NCBI GenBank assembly: GCA_040954595.2 | Contig: CM082592.2 | Coordinates: 2,852,001-2,916,000 of the forward strand | Direction of reading: 5' to 3' | Length of the DNA: 64,000 nucleotides | From: Balanoglossus misakiensis | Lineage: Eukaryota; Hemichordata | Shown: in pieces, positions 59,201 through 64,000 of the stretch | How positions within the stretch are numbered: position 1 is the first letter of the stretch | Layout: every line of letters begins with the position of its first letter | The notes under the pieces: model-generated | Told to the model about the DNA's origin: nothing | Databases searched by the model: none | Seen by the model: the letters and a program-made list of their open reading frames with translations, nothing else | Program-made: the position numbers and the translations under genes

Positions 59201-60745
59201 ATCAGGAAAGGAATATGGGTAATTGTGTGTTCATTATACATGAAATGTAAGCATACAATGTAGTTTTCTTTCACTTGGTTTCATCTGTTTTAAACCTAAA
59301 TGCCATTTTTTCCCTCTACACTCAACTTGATCATCATCTGATGCACATGCTTTGATTTTCCTGAATAATTACATGCAACTAACTTCAAATGTTTTTCGAA
59401 GACATTTGAAGACAGCTTGTGTTGGTTCTCTATTTACAGGGCCCAGATAAATATTGAATTGCAGGAGATACTGGAGCAAGAAAGCAAGTCCAAAACATGA
59501 GTGTGGTGTTTGTTCAAACAGTGATCCCATAATATATAAAGTGAAATAGTGTGCAGTGTTATTACCTTACAACATTTTTAGATTCCATTGCCTCAAACTT
59601 TTCCATCAGCATTTTATTCTTTTCTTGTTCATAGTCCAATTCCTGCTGAAGACGATCGACTTCACTCGTCTTTTTATATTTTTGCATTTCTTCAGCTAAA
59701 AAATTAATACACAAAAATCATGATTGTTGCAGTTATTTACAGAACTTCTGTAGGATTGTGAGAGTCAAAATCTCACCGAAATGAATAAATGGTAGAGAGT
59801 GATTATTCAATTTGGCGAGTTTTTCACTCTCTTGTCTACAAGTTGGATGGAAGTTGTGTGAGGTGGAACGTTGATTCACTATACTAGTATATCCACATGT
59901 AGAATAACATAAACAATGTCTTGTATCAAACATAATTAATGGGAAAGGGGCAGCAAGAGAGAGACTTTGTCCCTTTAACCAATGAATTATATATTAAATT
60001 TGCAAATGTGTGTCAGGTGAGATTTTAAAAACTTACAAAGCGTCTGATTTTCTATCATGGCAGCCACAAGTTGTTCCTGTAGATTGGATAATTGAACTTC
60101 AAAGACCTCCTTCTCTGAGCCTGGCCATTCTTTTTGTCCATCATATTCACTCAGGGAGTCAGTTAATTCAGCCAACTTACTCAAATATAGTTCCTGAAAA
60201 AAGTAAAAAAGGATTCACACAAAAATTATGCAGTATTAATCAAAAGATGTCAAAATTATGATTCATAAATGTGCACATGCTTGAAAACCTCTTGTATCCT
60301 TTCATGACTGTAAAACACTTTATTTTAACGAGCAATACATTTTCGCGAAATACGCAAGAGCCAAAATAGCGTGAAAATACAAAGTCGTGTACATTTTTTG
60401 TAAGATAACGATGCAGTGAATGAAACAAGAGAACGCGAAAATTAATACTCACGAAACAGTGGCCTCTCTCGATATCGCGAAAATTTCAACTCGCGAAAAT
60501 AAAGTTGTTTTACAGTATTTTTGAGGTTTTTGATTTGTTATACATGTATTTTTATATTGTTCTGTTCTGTGATAGACTTTTAAATACGGAAATTCTTCAA
60601 TTACCTGACTGATGTTACTTGTCAGCGGATGTTCATCTGTGTTGTGCTGAGCAGAGGCAGAGGGAGCATCAACAAATACCATGTCATCACTGTCATTACT
60701 CTCGCCTGCTTTAAATTTAGATTTAAAAGCAGCTCTGAGAGACAT
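50271..60745 (-). CDS. GRAMD4: GRAM domain-containing protein 4, complete
   Basis: GRAMD4 is a membrane protein of ER/mitochondria linked in vertebrates to E2F1-dependent apoptosis. Exons in gene order: 60745-60605, 60193-60037, 59695-59566, 59144-59074, 58787-58631, 58350-58325, 58158-58067, 57784-57693, 55988-55940, 55047-54929, 54482-54373, 53625-53471, 52690-52540, 51713-51623, 51147-51066, 50477-50271. They total 1830 bp, 609 residues; human has 578. Seen: coiled coil (~48-143); a first membrane hairpin (~243-287, VYMYSVWHGWLG); SDKFQLVLQVARKVQNLLGK; a second hairpin (~358-391) running into GVKLFLISNIYRKFP; YDSVSRIWRELPTD; and a GRAM domain (~466-575: QAFCQLFSLP, KNGKLFLTRSFLCFE, VVIPLTDITALEK, KPYLFGAMINRDEAYESI). 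Exon 3 offers two overlapping donors (GTAAGGTAAT); only the distal one keeps phase. The ATG lies 22 bases after a possible 5'-UTR acceptor (CCTATAG). Confidence 0.96.
51371..51541. mobile_element. TACAGTCAA inverted-repeat element, family H, copy 1
   Basis: TACAGTCAAGCCAGTC at the left and GATTTGACTGTA at the right. The blocks GGCCAGTCAAGGGA and CTTTATAGACAGGTG match 56116-56298 in reverse. It lies in GRAMD4 intron 14. Confidence 0.75.
52147..52287. repeat. 17-bp separated inverted repeat
   Basis: GACCACTTCGCGGATAG at 52147 and its reverse complement CTATCCGCGAAGTGGTC near 52271, about 105 bp apart, in GRAMD4 intron 13. It may be an inner part of a larger decayed palindromic element. Confidence 0.7.
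53794..53880. mobile_element. Small TTAACCCTTTC element, family G, copy
   Basis: TTAACCCTTTCCCCGCCATGG at the left, shortened as TTAACCCTTTCCCC, and GGGGATGAAAGGATCAA at the right, with ACCATTGTTTTCTGTGG inside. It lies in GRAMD4 intron 11, 100 bp from a family B element. Confidence 0.6.
53979..54292. mobile_element. TTAACCCTAA inverted-repeat element, family B, copy 3 (reversed)
   Basis: Bounded by TTAACCCTAACAC at 53979 and GCATTAGGGTTAA at 54292. The interior is the reverse complement of 1346-1662 (AGAATCCTGGCTCCC, GGGCCTATACAAGACCC, CTAAACAGGTATGAC). It lies in GRAMD4 intron 11. Confidence 0.85.
54885..54921. repeat. (CTCA)n microsatellite next to a splice donor
   Basis: About nine units. 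On the coding strand it starts 6 bases after the GTAAGT donor of the GRAMD4 exon 54929-55047. Confidence 0.9.
55145..55486. mobile_element. TTAA-flanked inverted-repeat element, family A, copy 2
   Basis: TTAA at 55145-55148 and 55483-55486. Same orientation and full-length match to 602-942, including CTTATGCGCATGTGCC, CAGTCCACTATTTGAATGTG and GAACATTTGGATTGGAC. The ~60-codon frame is open here too, with one extra codon. It lies in GRAMD4 intron 9. Confidence 0.83.
56116..56298. mobile_element. TACAGTCAAACCTGT inverted-repeat element, family H, copy 2
   Basis: TACAGTCAAACCTGT at the left, ACAGGTTTGACTGTA at the right: perfect 15-bp terminal repeats. The interior has repeated GACCACCT and TCTATAAAG units. 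It lies in GRAMD4 intron 8. Confidence 0.85.
56457..56562. repeat. (GAAT)n tract plus shared tail sequence, copy 1
   Basis: GAAT/GAAC units up to 56529, followed by TTTTCCTGGCACGGTGCTTA and AAATTTTGGCTCA. The same junction occurs at 56813-56952. This may be the 3' end of a retroposed repeat with a tetranucleotide tail. Confidence 0.65.
56813..56952. repeat. (GAAT)n/(GGAT)n tract plus shared tail sequence, copy 2
   Basis: GAAT, GGAT and GAAC units followed by TTTTCCTGGCCCAGTGCTTA and AAATTTTGGCTCA, parallel to 56457-56562. It lies in GRAMD4 intron 8. Confidence 0.65.
59748..59978. mobile_element. Fold-back element, family E, truncated copy
   Basis: Begins inside the left arm (TGAGAGTCAAAATCTC, CGAAATGAATAAATGG) and keeps the full right arm to GAGACTTTGTCCCTTTAA. 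It lies in GRAMD4 intron 2. Confidence 0.82.
60306..60517. mobile_element. Family C element, copy 4 (reversed)
   Basis: ACTGTAAAACACTTTATTTT at the left and GTTGTTTTACAGTA at the right, with GCGAAAATTAATACTC and GATATCGCGAAAATTTC inside: the reverse of 5668-5878. It lies in GRAMD4 intron 1. Confidence 0.72.
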
Positions 60746-63700
60746 GGTGGCAGAGTTTCACCTATAGATACAAAAAGTATACAGAAATATTAGGCGGGTG
60801 TATATGGTATCAGTGATATGTCCTTAAATTGTAAATGCTCCTTATTTTGGCTGAGAGGTATGTGACAGGTACGTGACTTTACCATTGTAAAGTCTTTGTA
60901 ATATTATTTAGTGTCTAGGGACCCTATCTGGGTGTGGCAAGTCAGTATGGCCACACATGACATAACAAACATAACAATATAACATAACAAAACAATAGAC
61001 CCTTTGTCTACAGCATTTCCACAATTCATTAATGCTACAATCACAAACAAAAAGATCGCATGTAAATGTGCATTTATTCTTATGAAACCAGATTTCCCTA
61101 TGTCTGATTTTAAGGTGGCACTGCATGAAACCGTTGAGACTTTTTCAGAGGCCTATTTCTCATCAAAGACAAAGTTAAAACCCCCATAAACCATATATAT
61201 TCTGGAAGCTGAGATTTTGAACTTTTGTTTGAGTTGCAAATATTATAGATCCCCGGAAATGGTGGCGATTTTGGGTGAAAAAACCCATTTTTTGATATTA
61301 TGTCATGAAATTTAAAATAGGTAAAAAAGTTGACCATGCATCATGCATCTTAATATGTCATTCAAAACTAGAGTACACGTGCAAAAAAACGCTAATTTTG
61401 TTTTGCGTTATCTGCTTCCATTGAGGAGTAACAGCGTTTAAAAGTTAGATTTTCAGAAAATTTGATCAAATTCACGGTGAGTTGTATTGAATCAGAGTTT
61501 ATTCCCGCCAGGGACACTTTACCGACAAACAAAACTAGCGTTTTGTTGGATGGGTCATGCACAATTCCCTGTCAAAATTTGAGCAAATTCGGCCAACGCA
61601 GGGCGAAGCTATTTTAGTCCGAAGTTGTCAAGAGCAGCGAAAATGCAAACTGAGAAAAACGGCTATTTGCATTGTTGACACCTATTTGTTAAGCAGTGAA
61701 CTCATTCAGAAAAGTGCTATTTTGGGGTGATTATGCACCATTTCCGCCAAGACGTATTAGTCAGGTTGTGGGTCAGTATTAGGCCTACCGATTTATGTAA
61801 AAAAGTAAAATTTGGCAAAAATCACAACTTTTCATGCAATGCCACCTTAAGTAGGACATATCTCTTGCATGATCACAGAACTCAGGCAAAGGGTTACCAT
61901 GGTTACATGTACAGTATGTACATGTGTATATAAACTCATAATGTGCCACATTGTCAGAAACAGGATAAAACTCTGCAGATACAGGGACTACACTATTGAG
62001 ATGGTAATAAATGTTTGAAACACATTGCCGATAATCCTCCCCAAATAACCATCAAGTCTGCCTTCAGCTTTCAACTCTTACTTTAATTTATTACACTCAT
62101 GTAAACAACAAATATACATGTACCACTATTTTTGTACATTTTTGGCTGGAAGCCAACAGTGCAGAAATTAAGCCTATCATAAACAATTTTGTTGAATGTT
62201 GTCACCAAGCGTTTCCTATGTGCTAGCTTTAGGTTTGAATATTGAGGAAAGCCCCACATGTATGTAACTCGCATCATATTTTTTTTTACAAAAACGGACA
62301 ATGAATAATAGTGGTGAAAGTTGCATTCTTGGGCTTCATCAACTTGCCGCATATATGGCAGGGAACATGTTCCAGTGGGTATGGCATTGTTATCTTTAAT
62401 ACTAAAGATTACATGTACTAACAAACAAAAGTAATTGTGTCAGTGTTGAATTCAAAGGCCTTGATACTGAGTCCAAACGTGAAAACTGACCAGATTTTCA
62501 TTGGGTGTTTATATACCGAAAAATGTCACAATCTTGATGAAAGTGTATTAAGCAGGAATAAATGTGGATGTCTAGCTATAAACACAGTCTAATCATGAAG
62601 GTCTAATGCAACCTGTTACAGTCATAATATCTGCACGGGTGTCAGTGCCTGTACAGGGCCTGTACAGGGGTGAAGGTTTTTATTGCTGTGGATAAACATT
62701 AAATCAACTAATCTAATTATTGGTGAACAGATGTTTTCAGTGACAAACTTTGAAATAGAAATAAATTAATAAGAAATGTAAGGTTATATGTAGGTGTACA
62801 TGTACTAAGTCATGATGGAATGTACACAATTGTACAGCTGAAATGGACAGCTGCTGAAAATATTTCTGCACAAATTTTAGGCATTTCAAACTGCTGACAA
62901 GAAAAGAAACTTAAACCATAAATTATAGTAAAACATGAAAAAAAAAGCTTCTATCCCTTTACCATAATTTTGGATGCTTCTTTCATATTTTATAAGGTGA
63001 CAGATGTGTTCAAGGTAAACTGTGGCTACTGATGCATTGTTTATGCTACCATGAAGATATAAATATTATGGTGACAAAATTACTACTTTTATGTAGAGAA
63101 CCATAATTATACATTTGTATATTTTTATGTGTTTGAGATTCAAACCAGGAACTTAGTATTACTAGCATCCCAAGTGCCACTCACATATATGACATGTCCC
63201 ACCTAATGCATAATGCACGTATTTAAATATGCCAGCAACTTGTAGGTTATTCAATTATGACAAAGGTCACACTTGTTTTGATAAATTAAGTATAGTCATG
63301 AAGGACGTTGTACAATATAACTGACAAACAGTAAAAAAAAAAAAAACACCACCAATGACCATTACAGTTGTTTCTCTTGTGGCTACACATTGCAATATAC
63401 ACAAGAAGAGTCTTGTAGTTGATTCAACTAAAAAAAGGTTGCCCTGGTCTCAGGCAGAGATCTTTGTGCTGTTATAATGTAGCTCAGTTGGCAATGGAAA
63501 TGTTCTTGCATTGGCCTATTTTTTCAAGCTGACACTTATTACTGGAAACACACCTTGGTGAAAAATGCGAGCGACCGTCAAAACCAACTTTTCAACTCAT
63601 TTTATGCAATTAACATTCAACCTGATCAGTATATTTTCCCCCAAACTTCAAATGAATTGAACTTGGCTCAGCATAGCCAAATCATCCAAAACATTCACAC

Positions 63701-64000
63701 TTGACACATTGTAAAACAAAAATAATATTTTGTATGTTGAGCAGAGAGGGAATAAATGTCACATTGTTTTTAATTACTATGTTAAGCAGTTACACCAACA
63801 CATTTATGACTACATTTATGTACATCGTAATACTAAACCATGTCATCCTTAGACTACTAAACTTGTAATCATCATGATAATTAATACCAGTAATTATACC
63901 AGTAATAATAAGTGGTAATTATAGCCATGGATGTGTGGTACATCCAATTGGGGTACACCATTTAGCAAGTACTGTTACTTAATGATATTATTTTTTATAT
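60746..64000. other. Region upstream of GRAMD4; no gene seen
   Basis: Contains the GRAMD4 promoter and probable 5'-UTR exon, and one inverted-repeat element (61110-61850). From 61851 to the window end I see only AT-rich sequence with short random frames and no recognisable exon. Confidence 0.5.
61110..61850. mobile_element. TTAAGGTGGCA inverted-repeat element
   Basis: TTAAGGTGGCACTGCATGAA at 61110 and its inverted match TTCATGCAATGCCACCTTAA ending at 61850, both with TTAA. The 740-bp interior has no long frame. Probably a non-autonomous TTAA-targeting element; it is the only copy in the window. Confidence 0.82.

Noticed and set aside
1-64000. CRISPR arrays, bacterial operons, riboswitches, tRNA or rRNA genes
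   Set aside because: Gene structure is intron-rich and animal-like. Tandem repeats here are microsatellites or one 239-bp satellite without CRISPR spacing, and I could not fold any tRNA with confidence by eye.

Overview
The window is nuclear DNA of an animal, very probably a marine invertebrate. Its genes have many small exons with GT-AG introns of 0.1-5 kb. The DNA is AT-rich and full of ATGTACATGTA-type strings, tetranucleotide microsatellites, C/G homopolymers and short TTAA-flanked inverted-repeat elements. A hemichordate (Saccoglossus/Ptychodera-like) fits best, but amphioxus or another deuterostome is possible; I cannot fix the species. There is no bacterial operon, CRISPR array, or RNA gene that I can support.

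Layout. 1-4679 (+): the 3' half of TRMT44, a tRNA Um44 methyltransferase, cut by the window start. 5364-18312 (-): complete VPS33A, the SM-family fusion protein of HOPS/CORVET, in 15 exons with a repeat-filled first intron. 22207-26714 (+): an unrecognised secreted two-domain, four-cysteine protein with a probable GPI tail. 26715-31466: intergenic. 31467-37846 (-): complete TBC1D22, a Rab GTPase-activating protein, in 11 exons. 39248-40080 (+): a LAGE3/Pcc1-type KEOPS subunit whose first exon I could not place. 40402-43300 (-): a 5'-truncated LINE with an intact 922-codon reading frame. 44835-48015 (+): IQCG/DRC9, a ciliary nexin-dynein regulatory complex subunit, in four exons. 50271-60745 (-): complete GRAMD4, in 16 exons. 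60746-64000: no gene seen, one inverted-repeat element.

Every exon junction of the recognised genes was checked for reading-frame phase by hand. The genes do not form one pathway. GRAMD4 and TBC1D22 lie close together, on the same strand and in the same transcriptional order as human GRAMD4 and TBC1D22A on 22q13.31, which suggests old bilaterian microsynteny. VPS33A and TBC1D22 both act in endomembrane traffic, but they are separate loci.

The accessory content is mostly small mobile elements. I separate at least nine dispersed families or single elements by their ends and internal sequence. They include a palindromic fold-back family with five copies, an element whose two copies keep a homologous ~60-codon open frame, two adjacent Harbinger-like elements with poly-G ends, and one small element split by insertion of another. 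The most novel candidate gene is the two-domain protein at 22.2-26.7 kb.
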